In this document: piece after piece, positions 1 through 9,902 of the stretch
Layout of the letters: every line of letters starts with the position of its first letter
Numbering within the stretch: the stretch's first letter is position 1
Source of the DNA: Roridomyces roridus
Taxonomy: Eukaryota > Basidiomycota > Agaricomycetes > Agaricales > Mycenaceae
Direction: 5' to 3'
Length of the DNA stretch: 64,000 nucleotides
Assembly: GCA_029378245.1 (NCBI GenBank)
Contig: JARKIF010000177.1
Span: 1-64,000 of the forward strand
Notes under the pieces: model-generated
Seen by the model: only the letters and a program-made list of their open reading frames with translations
Told to the model about the DNA's origin: nothing
Database searches by the model: none
Translations under genes and position numbers: made by a program

Positions 1-1053
1 TTCGGAGATAGCGGTGGTCGATTCTTTCCCTTCCTCTTCTTCCCCTGACGCCTAAATGCGCGTTGAGTGTCCCTGAATACTCGTTGACGGTGGACCAAAC
101 CTGTACTGCCGCGCCTGTCTCTTCTTGTGCCTCTGCATACGCGGGAAGCTTTGGAGCCCAATCCACACCATACCCCTTGGCAATCTCGGTCAGATAGGCG
201 TCCACCAGTTCGGGAGATGGCGTGTTGTGTCCGAGCTTGCGGGTGACCTTGTCGACGAATAGGGTCAGAGAGCAGGATCGAAAAGCCGACGGCTTACACG
301 CTCGCTGACACACAAGTCACGGTCCTCCATAACGGCCTGCGAGAATTCACGGCCGTATTTATGCATGAGGATGTCGCGGAGACCTGGAGCTCTACGGCGG
401 GTGTCAGTGGGGGGTGCGCAGGCGATGCACGAGACCTTCCTTTCAACTCTGTGTGGGGCGCAGCATGGATGATACTGGGCCCAATCAGACGGGAAGTAGG
501 AGTACTGGGTCATCTTACGCGCAGACGGCCTCGGAAATGGCCGGGTCAGGCTTGTGGGTGCTGCAAACCCATTAGCATTGGACAACCGGTTGGCAGCACA
601 CGACACACTTTTGGTCGAAGTCCAAAACGGGCCAAAAGCAATTCCGAATAGAGTTCAAGCAGCTCGAGTAACTCCACATGGATGTCTTCATTTATGATTG
701 TCTCGACCTTGATTCTTGCTGTCTCGACCTTGCCGCGTTCGAGGAGAGACGCGATGTCTGAGTGTGTGTGAGGGCATTTCAAGTACCCTCGCGTAGATCA
801 ATTACCACGCCGACTAGCCTTGGCCTGGCGATACGCATTACATAAATAATCAAACATGAACCAGGACCACACCTGAGCTTCCTTCTTCTGTTGCAGGGTG
901 CGCAGCCGTTGCACGGAGAGACTTTCGAACGGGTCAATTTACTACAGCAATTTCGAGCTGTCGGAAATACCGGAGTTGCACCTAGAGACGCATTAGCGCC
1001 TGCAGAGGATGGGACTAGCCCACCTTTGCTTTCGCTGCACTCCAAGGAGGCAT
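1..1053 (-). CDS. IST1: IST1-like ESCRT-III regulator (3' end outside window)
   Basis: IST1 family proteins bind ESCRT-III and Vps4 at endosomes and regulate multivesicular body sorting. The reverse strand starts at 1053 with MPPWSAAKAK, the usual IST1 opening, then after an intron gives LSVQRLRTLQQKKEAQ, ASRRDIASLLERGKVETARI, a run ending ELYSELLLARFGL, and, across several 45-60 bp introns, SIIHAAPHTELK-type sequence (AIIHAAPHTELK here), DILMHKYGREF, CVSERVTRKL and TPSPELVDAYLTEIAKGYGV. These are the conserved IST1 helices in order. After an intron near 50-100 the reading runs into an acidic Glu-rich linker typical of the family and leaves the window. The join between the first two exons (about 930-1020) is unclear: the simplest splice leaves an in-frame stop, so a small exon or an indel may lie there. 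Divergent from the RasGEF gene. The family call is firm; the exact exon map is not. Confidence 0.85.
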
Positions 1054-1162
1054 CGGGGAGAGATGGGAAGAGGGTTGATCCGCAATGCTGTGATATTCCG
1101 GAGTTTGATGGTTGTAAACCCTTATACTCAGCTCTCATTCCTGGCCATCCAAGTCGCTCCCT
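1054..1162. promoter_or_regulatory. Shared divergent promoter region, IST1 / RasGEF
   Basis: Only 109 bp separate the inferred start codons of IST1 (reverse strand, 1053) and the RasGEF (forward strand, 1163), so both genes must be driven from this interval or from inside each other's 5' ends. I see no clear TATA box. The size depends on both start choices being right. Confidence 0.4.
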
Positions 1163-3522
1163 ATGCTGCAGTCACCATATCGTCAAGCCCTCCATCTCGA
1201 TGTCTCTTCGTTCCGACTCCAGAGCGTACCCTCCGGGTATACACCATCTTCTTCCTCCGCCCGTGCCAGCATTGGCACGATATTCTGTCGCCTACCAGCA
1301 AGCGCCTCCAGTCTCATTACCATGGCTCAGTCTTGTGCATGCACGACTTCCAATCGCCCGACGCCGACCATTTGACTTTCCGAAAGAACGGATTCTCGAG
1401 TAGTCAAGAAGGAGGATTCGGGCTGGTGGGCAGCCATGCGCCGTGGCGGGGAACGTATCGGCTGGATCCCGCAGGCGTTTGTGAACACGCTGTCCGAAGA
1501 GATGGCCGAGAAGCTCTGGAATGTTCGGGATTACTCCGCGTCTACGAGTACGAGGCCGAGCAGCTATATAATGGCGCTCCCACCATCCCACTAATCACGA
1601 GTGGTACAAGGAAGAATGACTCGCCAGCGTCCGTCCCCACTGTCCTCTCCTGCCCTTAACTCTGCCTCTGTGCGTCCCGTTTACTCGGTTATCTATTCAC
1701 GCTCATTCGGCTACACAGTCCGCGAAAGTCTATCCATCTTCTCCGAGTCGGCGGCACTATCCTCCCCCTTCCCCGTTACCCCAATGCTCAACCTCCTTTA
1801 CGATACAACAAACCTACACCGCCTACACCGAGCACCTGACAGCTCAGGACTTTCGCCCCGGAGGCGGTACCAAAGGGAAACCGTCGGCAGCCCATACAAT
1901 TGGACGACGCTGCCAAATCCAGATTATCAGTGGCCATCGAGCGAGCCAATTCCGAGACATCATGGGCAGCAGCCCCGACAGCTCTCTCTCTCCGTTCGAC
2001 GCCACCAAGCAGAAGCTCATCAAACTCACGGGTAGCAACGATGCTTGGATAGACAGCCCCGCGGCGCGGGCTATCCTTCCGCCGTACTTGCTCCCCACCT
2101 ACTCTGATCAGCTCAAGTTGGACGTAGACGGGTCTGTCGTCAATGGCACACTGGTGGCGCTTGTAGAGAAGCTATCGTCGGAGATTTGGGCTAAAGACCC
2201 GATTAGTGCGTCCATAGCCCGAAAGTTTATTCGTCCAGATTCTGATCCCTTTCAGAGGTCAACCGGGAAAAGATCTTCAAGGATGTCTTTCTGACGACAT
2301 TCCGCACGTTCACCACCGCCAACCAGCTGTTCGATATGCTCGTTGCGCGATACCGTATGGAGCGTCCTGAAACCTTACCGAGGATCAGGCGCAAGAATGG
2401 CGGGAGAGGATGCAGATACCAACTCAGAGCCGTACACTGAATCTGTTCACAATGTGGCTGCAAGACCATCGGATGCTGGAAGAAGAGCCTCACATTGCGA
2501 ACCGCTTGACCGACTTTCTGACTCAGATAACACAGCCGCAGTCGTTGGCGCTTACAGCCAAACTCATTCTGCGTAGCATCGAGGATCTCGTAAGTTGTTT
2601 GCTCCCGTCGTTTAGACACAGCTAATCAAGTATGCGAAAGACGTTTGCCGAACCTACGGCGCCTTCGCCGACTGTGCCGCCACGAAAACGGCGCAAGTCG
2701 AAGAATCTCGGGAAAACCGATTTGTGGAGATTGGATCCGTCGGATATTGCGGAGCAGCTTGCACTGCTCGAGTTCAAGCGTTATGTCAAGATCACTGCGC
2801 AAGAGTGCATTTCGTACGCCAGACTCAGACCGGGAAACCGGTCGAGAACCTGTGCGCCTTTTGTGCTACCCACGACAAACTGGCGGCGTGGGTCAAGACG
2901 AGCATATTAACCAACGAAGCGCTGGGAAGGCGTGCTGACACGGTGGATTTCTGGATTAAAGTGGCAGAGGTAAGTTTAGGTCGGGCTGTTATACCGCGCC
3001 TTGCTAATCTGTCCAACAGAAATGCCGGCTGCTGAACAACTTTGCGTCGATGAGCGCCGTGATCAATGCGCTGTCGAGCACTGTGATTAGCAGGCTACAT
3101 CTTACTTGGGCTCATGTCAGCCGCAAGTCCAATCTGGACACGCTGATAAGTTCAATGACCCGTCGGGCGGGTTTTCCGGGTATCGTGCGCTGCTCAAGAA
3201 CGCCGACGGCCCGTGTGTACCGTTTGTCGGGATGTTCATGACCGATATCGTGCACATTTCGGACCAATTTAGCGATCATGACGGGCAGATATCTTTCATC
3301 CAGCGACAGCGGTGGTATGATGTGGGCCAGGCGATGTTGCGGGCGCAGAGCAAGCCGTACATTATCGCTGAGAGCGAGTCGACGATGGCTTTCATCTCGG
3401 GGCATTTGGCAAAGGATAGTTCGAAGGACCAAGCGTGGTTCTGGGAGCAGAGTCAGCAGGTCCAGCAGTCCGAGTTGGCGCATGCTGATATTCGCAAGGG
3501 GTTGGAGGCTGCTGGGTTTTAA
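1163..3522 (+). CDS. SH3-RasGEF (Cdc25-type Ras exchange factor), reading frame broken by 1-nt losses
   Basis: Cdc25-type proteins load Ras with GTP upstream of cAMP or MAP kinase signalling. Seen in order: a Ser/Pro-rich start, an SH3 domain at about 1345-1520 (HDFQSPDADHLTF, then EDSGWWAAMRRG and GWIPQAFVNTL), a RasGEF_N domain (DGSVVNGTLVALVEKLSSE; after an intron, KIFKDVFLTTFRTF), and the catalytic RasGEF domain from about 2700 (LDPSDIAEQLALLEFKRY, GKPVENLCAFCATHDKLAAW, LLNNFASMSAVINAL, PCVPFVGMFMTDIVHI), ending at a TAA at 3520-3522. Domain order and conservation are normal, but the frame jumps at about 1390, 1401, 2377, 2821 and 3148. Each jump is repaired by adding one base, and sequence on both sides stays conserved. 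The link between SH3 and RasGEF_N (1590-1960) cannot be read in one frame. I read this as a real gene with sequence errors; a recent pseudogene is the alternative. The start at 1163 is tentative. Confidence 0.85.
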
Positions 3523-3731
3523 TTGGAGTGAGTGTGCTTTCCTGCTATGCACCAGTGCGCTATCTACGCAAATATGTATTCCATTATTTAGAGGCGGGAC
3601 CCAAGCTGTATTTTTTGCTCATTTGTAGGCCTGAATGAAATAGTTCCATCGTGCATGTCCGCGACAGAAATGTGAAATGCATGAATGAGGTAGATACAGG
3701 CTAAACTAAATAGATAAATGCGCGGTCCATT

Positions 3732-4709
3732 CTAGCAGTTGCACGCCTCCTGGCCGGGTTGCGTTGCAGCCTGCTTGTTAAGGTCGACTCCCCGGTTGCC
3801 TGTACCACGACCGGCACCTGCCCGTGCGGAAGGAGGTGGTGCCGTCAGCGGCAGCTTCTTGGCTGTAATTTTACGCATAAGTGACGCACGATCCACGAGC
3901 AAGAAAACGCACCAATTGCCGTGAAGATTTCCGAGACACCTTCGCCCGTCTTTGCACTAGTCTCGGCCCACATAAGCCCCTCCTCTTCGGCGTACTTCTT
4001 CGCTTCCTCCTCGGTGACCTGGCGGCGGGCAGAGAGGTCGGATTTATTCCCGCACAGTGCGATGACGATGGAGGGGTCCGCCTGGCGCTGCAGTTCGCGG
4101 ATCCAGTTGCGGGCTTTCTCTAGGGTTGCTGATGACGTTATGTCATATAGCACCACGGCGCAGTTGGCATTGCGGTAGTACATTGGTGCCTAGATAGGGT
4201 GAGTTGGGGCGTGTTGCAAGGAGTCAGGTGCGGGTCGTACGAGGGACTGCGGAATCGGTTAGTTGGGGTAACATGAATGCAAGGGCATACGACGCACTTT
4301 GTATCGTTCTTGGCCGGCCGTGTCCCTGCAAAACGATGAACAGAAAGGCCATTGCATAGACGAGCTGCGCACCAGATCTCGAATTTGACAGTCGTCTGGT
4401 CTTCGAGGGTCACTGTCTGGGTCAAGAATGCGGCTATTCCAGAGTGAGCTGTTGTTGTTGTCGGGGCGTTGAAGACGGTAATGCAGACCTCCAATAGTGC
4501 TCTCCCTGTAGTCATCGAACTGGTCCTTGACGAACCTCAGGACGAGACTATTTGGGCCGCGTTAGCGAAATTCCACTCGGAGAATGTGGGTACCAGCACC
4601 TTGATTTACCGACCGCAGACTCGCCTAGGGTTTACTGTAAGCAGTGGGAATTCCTGAGAGACACCGACGGACCGAGAAGGACGAGCTTGAACTGGAATTG
4701 CTTGGACAT
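3732..4709 (-). CDS. YPT5: Rab5/Ypt5-family small GTPase
   Basis: Rab5 GTPases control early endosome fusion. Splicing of about seven short exons from the start at 4709 gives an uninterrupted protein: MSKQFQFKLVLLG, the P-loop GESAVGKSS, RFVKDQFDDYRESTIGAAF (switch I), [24 protein letters not shown] (G3 and switch II), GNKSDL (G4) and ETSAKTGEGV (G5). An intron after EIFTAI joins to AKKLPL, then a Gly/Ala-rich hypervariable tail ends in C-N-C, a Rab-type CXC double-cysteine motif for geranylgeranylation. All nucleotide-binding motifs and the catalytic Gln of DTAGQE are present. The AAFLTQT and YYR regions are characteristic of Rab5 rather than Rab7 or Rab11. Introns are 40-60 bp with regular GT-AG ends. 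Divergent from the Mei2-like gene across 247 bp. Confidence 0.93.
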
Positions 4710-4956
4710 GAGGGAGGAGGGACAGGCGCAGTAGGCCAAATCAGGCGTAACGCTTTGGTAAGCAGCGCCTTTTACTCCGAAATCTCACCACCTCTCGACA
4801 CGTACCACTTCTTGCGCTCGTCCCGCTCATCTCACACCTTTATTGTTCTTTGAGTGAGGTCTCAGAGCATACCCGGCACCCGCATACCCGTTGTGCACCC
4901 TATCGCAGCGAAATCGTCGACTCTTTTGAGCACTCTGAACGTTTGAAGCATTCCCA
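4710..4956. promoter_or_regulatory. Divergent promoter, Rab5 / Mei2-like gene
   Basis: This 247 bp interval separates the two start codons. It contains pyrimidine-rich stretches near 4790-4850 on the forward strand, as is common upstream of fungal genes, but no motif I can name with confidence. Confidence 0.4.
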
Positions 4957-7722
4957 ATGAATCGTCACCATCCGTATGCCGGTGGCAATTTCGAGTCACC
5001 TATGCGTCGTGGCGGACCTCCTTCAGGCCCGGGTCCCGACCGTCCGCAGCGTTTTTCAGGCCAGAATCGTGGTCGGGGCTTTGGCCGTGGGAGAGGTGGA
5101 GGTGGAGGAGGTTACCAAAATAATTTCGACGGCCATATGAGCAACAGCAACGCGTATGACCAAGGGCACCCCGGCGACCCATCCATGGCTCCCTACAATG
5201 CTTACGACGGTCCCTCCCAAGATCCGTACTACCAGAACAGCAACAACAACAATTATGGCGGGGGAGGCGGTGGTGGTCCACCATACCCTCCATATGAGCA
5301 GGGCGGCTATGGGAATAATTATGAAGGTGCGCTTGAAACTTGAGCTAAATCTCCGGGCGATTCAGGTGCCCTTGAATACATGAGGCACGCGGACAGGCGG
5401 TCGTTTAATCCTGAGCGCAGTGTGGTCAAAGTCCTCGAGCCCGTCAGATTTGAAAGAGTTGTCCTCTCGAAAGTCAATCGCCGTTGATGCATGCGTCACT
5501 CTGCCTTTGACCCCTGCGTGTCTACATGTTGCCCTTTTTTGTTCAGTCTTCTGTCGATTTCCTCAGAAATTTTCTCACTTGAATAATCGGAGTAGGCTCA
5601 AATCACGATGGTGGCGGTTTTGGCCGTCGCCCACCAATGACTCGCAAGCCAGAAGATAAGGTGCACGACTCCATCATCGAAGAACGAATTCAGCGAGAAC
5701 GTCCCTGTCGTACCCTCTTCATCCGCAACATCAAGGCGAGTTGTTTCTCAAGCCATCGGTAGTCGCTAATATCCTCGCCAGTATGAAACGAACAGCGACG
5801 CCGTCCGTGCCCAATTCGAGGAGCACGGCGAGATCAAGACTTTCTTTGATCTCATCTCGACTCGCGGAATGGTATTCGTGACTTATGTGAGTACGCACAA
5901 TCTCCGAGTGAGCTCGATAATAACATGACCGTCAGTTTGACTTGCGTGCGGCTGAGCGCGCCCGAGATCGTTTACAAGGTTCCGAAATCAGTGGACGTCC
6001 CGTAAGTCTTTCCGCGCTTCATATTTTGAACAAACCGCCTCATGTCGTTCAGATCGACGTACACTATTCGCTTCCTCGTGATGACCATGCCAAAGGAGGA
6101 GACCGCGACAAGAATCAAGTAGGTGTATGTTCACGATCTTGCAGGATTTACATTGACGCCGCTACAGCAGCTCCAAGGATGTCTACAAGTCACTTTGAGA
6201 AATTCGCAGTCGGGCCAGATCGACGACAATGAAGTCAGGCACAAGTTCCAGCAATTTGGGGACGTCAAGGATGTCAAGGATGTTGGCGACCGATCCGAGT
6301 ATGTTTCTGTCGTTCCATGCTTGCATTTTTGCTAATATGGCTATAGTTCGCGATATGTCGAGTTCTACGACATTCGGGCAAGTGGTAATTCATTTGGAGA
6401 TGGATCGTCCTTCTGATCATCTTGTTTTAGGCATGCGACCAAGCGTTTGAGCGGTTACGGCATCAGAGCCTCCAAGACGGCGTCATGGACATTGTTTTCG
6501 CTTGGGATGAGACTCAAGGGAATAATGGGCCGATGGGTCATGGCGACGACGGATTCCGTGGCGGGCGTGGTGGTCGCGGCAACAACCGCGGTGGTAATCG
6601 CGGCGGTCGTGGTGGTCGCGGTCGAGGACAGGGCGGTGGACAGGGCGGGGGTCAGGGCGGGGGTCAGGGCGGGGGTCAGGGCGGGGGTCAGGGTCATGGT
6701 CCGGGACACTACAACGACGAAGATCACCGTGGTGGGGACTGGGGAGGCCGGAATCGCCCGAATAACCGTGGAGGTGGATACGACGACGATTATGGACATC
6801 GAGGCGGAGGTCCGCCCAGAGGTGGTGGATATCAGAACCACAATAACGACCGGTTTGATGGGAATCGTGGTCCTGGTGGTGGTGGTGGTGGTGGTGGAGG
6901 GTATGGAGGACCTCCTCCACCGATGTACAATAACGGTCCTGGACCCGGACCCGGACCTATACCGGGACCAGGACCTATGCATCATCCTGGGCCGCCTCCA
7001 GGAAGCTATGGACCGATAACGCCTGCACCTCCTCCACCCGCTGCTCAAAATGTAAGTGCCTTGTTCTGAAAGGTTTTCTGATATTGATAGGATTTCTACA
7101 GCAACCACAAACACACGAGGATCGTCTCGAGCAGGCACGCAAGGTACAAGCGGTGCGTAACATTCGACCTCTTTCCTTTTCCATATCTGACCGTCATTCA
7201 GCTCCTGGCCGCACTCAAACCTCAAGAAGGTGCGCCACCAACCGGCCCACCTGCAGCGCCAGCCGTCCCACCGCCTACGATGCCGATGCAGCAACCACCA
7301 TACTACACGCCGCCACCGCCCGGAGCACTACCACAACCACCGGCCTACGTTCAAACTCCGCCACCGCCAAACGGAAATCCATATGGGATACCCACACCGC
7401 CTCCAGGCCAACCACCGATGAACCCAACGTTGAATGGCATCCCTCCTCACCTGCTTGCATTGCTGCAGAACGCACAGCAACAGTCACATATGCCGCCTCC
7501 GGGTCCTGGAGCGCCTCCGTATGGGATGCCAGGACCACCGGGTGCTCCAGGGATGCCTGGCGCACCACCCATGATGAATACGCCGCCTCCGCAGAATGGT
7601 AATCCGGCGCAATATCAGCAGTTGTTATACCAACTTCAAGTACGTTGCTTACTCCCTTGCATTCTATACCCCTGCTAAAGCACCGATAGCGACAAGCGGT
7701 CCCGGGGCCGAAACCTCAATAA
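4957..7722 (+). CDS. Mei2-like RNA-binding protein, two RRMs with RGG/Gly- and Pro-rich tails
   Basis: The protein opens with a Gly/Arg/Tyr/Asn-rich disordered segment (4957-5324). RRM1 reads CRTLFIRNIKYETNSDAV, HGEIKTFFDLIS, RGMVFVTYFDLRAAERA and DVHYSLPRDD; RRM2 reads CLQVTLRNSQSG, FGDVKDVKDVGDRS, YVEFYDIRACDQAFERL. The 'RGMVFVTYFDLRAA' and 'HYSLPRDD' signatures are those of RRM1 and RRM2 of Mei2-like proteins. A long RGG/GGGQ repeat region follows (from about 6550), then a Pro-rich region (PPPP, PPGP) ending RQAVPGPKPQ at 7722. The third, C-terminal Mei2 RRM is not seen. Likely an RNA-binding regulator able to phase separate (inference). About ten exons with short introns; the intron at 5736-5781 begins with GC instead of GT. 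The last intron (about 7640-7689) ends in TAG and gives the short final exon. Confident of an RRM protein, moderately confident of the Mei2-like assignment. Confidence 0.85.
6626..6694 (+). repeat. 12-bp coding minisatellite (GGGQ repeats)
   Basis: Six near-identical 12 bp units, with a CAG codon recurring every 12 bases from 6629 to 6691, encode Gly-Gly-Gly-Gln repeats inside the RGG region of the Mei2-like protein. The middle units are identical, which suggests recent slippage. The period is a multiple of three, so changes in copy number keep the frame. Confidence 0.9.
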
Positions 7723-8214
7723 CGATGGGTTGTGTCGTGGTTGTTATACGTTCACAAAAGGGCTCTGAAGCCCATGTATCATTATTTGCTCCGGGACTGC
7801 TTCTAAACATGTATATCGTGTCGTTCCGGTGTTTGATAGTTTTTTTTATTGACTCTCTGCTATCGTTGCTTGTACTTTTTAGTGTACGGAAGAGCAAACT
7901 CGAATATTCCCAATCCGGCCACTACGCCAGTGTCCGAGAAAGGAAATTTTTGGGGGTGAGTCACATCCATACACGGCCGCACACATTTCTCACGAGTTTC
8001 GTAGAATCGAGACACTTGCAAACACCATAGGGAAGCATTAAAAAATATGATAGGAAGACTTTCAAGACCTACGTAGCTTTCCGACACCGAAGAAACTTGT
8101 ATTTACGATGCAGTAATTGTGCGAGACACTCTTGAATAAATCTTCATAGTGATCGGCACATGTATCTCCTTTTCTGGCTGCTACGCCAGCAGCCCGATTT
8201 GGCTTGTCCTCTAT
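7723..8214. other. Intergenic stretch without a recognised gene
   Basis: This stretch holds the 3' flank of the Mei2-like gene and AT-rich sequence. I find no conserved reading frame. It contains one copy of a short dispersed element at 7914-7953 and a weaker half-copy near 8177-8207. Confidence 0.5.
7914..7953 (+). repeat. Short dispersed element, copy 1
   Basis: The pattern GGCCACTACGCC, then G..CCGA.AAAGGAAATTTT, is shared with 11398-11440, including similar flanking bases upstream. A weaker copy (GGCTGCTACGCCAGCAGCCCG) lies near 8177. Both good copies lie a short way downstream of a gene end. It could be a fragment of an old transposon or a 3'-end signal; it is too short to classify. Confidence 0.45.
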
Positions 8215-9428
8215 TTACTGCTCGATACACGCAACGACGATGGATTCACAATGTACAAGAAGACAACAGATGATAGACGGCGAGGCGGAATGGCAAACCC
8301 TCCTCTTCCTGGCCCGCCAGGTTCGTGCCGCCCTTGCCCACGCCCAATTGGCCACGGTGACGCACCACGATCGCGTCGTCGACATCCGTGTGTTTGTTTG
8401 ATACGAGAGGATTGCGGCGGATGAGCAAGCTGGGCAATCGAAATGAGGTTTGGCACAGCGGGAAGAAATCAACACACCTTGCGACGTGCTCCAATAGTAC
8501 AGGAAGGTCCTCGCCACGATCCAGATCTCCGAGGTACTCATTGAACGTGCGGAGACACTGGATATAGCGATTAGCATTGAGCACCATAGCAACGACAACC
8601 AACGTACCATTATGGCAACCAGGGACGGCGTAATGGTCCGCAACTGGGTGAGAGTTGCTCCGCTAAGTCTGTGGAGACTCAGACGGTCAGTATCTGCGCT
8701 GCCAGTGTGGATAACAACGCACGGGAGGCGATGAGGCCGGCGGTGATGGGAGGTCCGAGGGAGTCAGGGGGAAAGAGATGCGGACAAGGAGGCTGCCAAA
8801 GAGCCGAGCTCTACAGACGGAACCTGTACACGGGTTAGAGATAGCCGTGATTGTAAGTGGCCACGGGAACTTGCCATTAGGAGCCACAGTGATGCCTTCT
8901 CAAGCCTGGAAGAGCGCCAGGGAGCGGGATTGAGGAGAGCGATGAGGCCGGCGGTGGAGGGAGTCAGGGGGAAAGAGATGCAGACAAGGAGGCTGCCAAA
9001 GAGCCGAGCTCTACAGACGGAACCTGTACACGGGTTAGAGATAGCCGTGATTGTAAGTGGCCACGGGAACTTGCCATTAGGAGCCACAGTGATGCCTTCT
9101 CAAGCCTGGAAGAGCGCCAGGGAGCGGGATTGAGGAGAGTGAGATGAAGGGAAGAAGAGAGAGTTGTTGTCGATTGTCTCTCCCAATCCCGGATCCGGAC
9201 ATCAACAAACATCACGTGTCGATTCACGTGCTCGGCAATGGACTTGTCACATTCTTCGCGTCTCTTCCTTGCCCCTTGCCCGAGCTCACCTGCCGCCACA
9301 CCCTTCAACTCCCAACTCAGCGCGACAAGGCGCTGAGAGCGCACATCTGATTTCCAGTCTTGTCTAAGTCTTGTCGAGGTCGCCAGGCGGGAGAAGGGAT
9401 GTCGAAGGTCCCCAGTCAAGGGTCCCAC
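8215..9428 (-). pseudogene. Unrecognised reverse-strand locus, probably decayed
   Basis: The reverse strand shows exon-like coding pieces: a stretch with ECDKSIAEHVNRHVMFVDV (about 9220-9290) and a later one with CLRTFNEYLGDLDRGEDLP then LLEHVARCVDF (about 8460-8570), the latter with plausible splice sites on both sides. They cannot be joined in one frame, and the middle of the locus consists of two tandem copies of a ~200 bp block, each holding the same exon-like piece. I do not recognise the family. It is probably a broken or rearranged gene; a short multi-exon gene with a duplicated exon is possible. Confidence 0.3.
8730..9140. repeat. Tandem duplication, unit about 200-211 bp
   Basis: 8730-8940 and 8941-9140 are near-identical head-to-tail copies. 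They differ by a small indel (about 11 bp) near the start and a few substitutions, such as GCGGACAAG versus GCAGACAAG. Each copy carries the same reverse-strand coding-like segment, so the repeat doubles an exon-sized block of the surrounding locus. Confidence 0.92.
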
Positions 9429-9902
9429 GTGGTGCTTGGCTGGCAGAGGCCTGCAGAGGCTCGACGTCAGCCGGAGTCATGGCGGTGGCTGAGACAAAGG
9501 ACGAGACAGGACGACGAGAAGTGCCTCTGATCCGACTTGTCGAATGCGGCAATCCGATCGAGAACCGATGTACAAGGGCCTTGCGGCATCGATGCCACCT
9601 GGATTCCACCTCAGGAAATTATGCAAATGCTGAATATACTAAGGGCTGTGGTACATTTTTCATGAGTGTGGCCCTCGTATCGCAAAGGGCATGGTATTCT
9701 ATTTTTTTCTTAACAACACTCTCGAGATCATCATAATACTCCTGATGATTGGTTTTTATCAGAATGTGGTCTGGCTGTGTAGGAGTTGATCCCATTGTTG
9801 ATCGCTGTTGTTGCACCCTTTCTCTTAGGAACAATCTCTGTCCCGGCAAGTTTCTCTGGTCAGAGTTCTCGGCCTCTCTCATTTTTTGACCAGTCGACTG
9901 CC

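Noticed and set aside
1844..2098. Reverse-strand frames in the RasGEF region
   Set aside because: They oppose clearly conserved RasGEF sequence and show no domain of their own.
6626..6694. CRISPR-like array
   Set aside because: The 12 bp repeat has no spacers, lies in a coding region and keeps the frame; it is a coding minisatellite in a eukaryote.
6455..7294. Reverse-strand open frame of 279 residues opposite the RGG region
   Set aside because: It is the antisense of GC-rich Gly/Arg/Pro repeats, which produce long open frames by chance. The forward strand has RRMs and consistent splicing.
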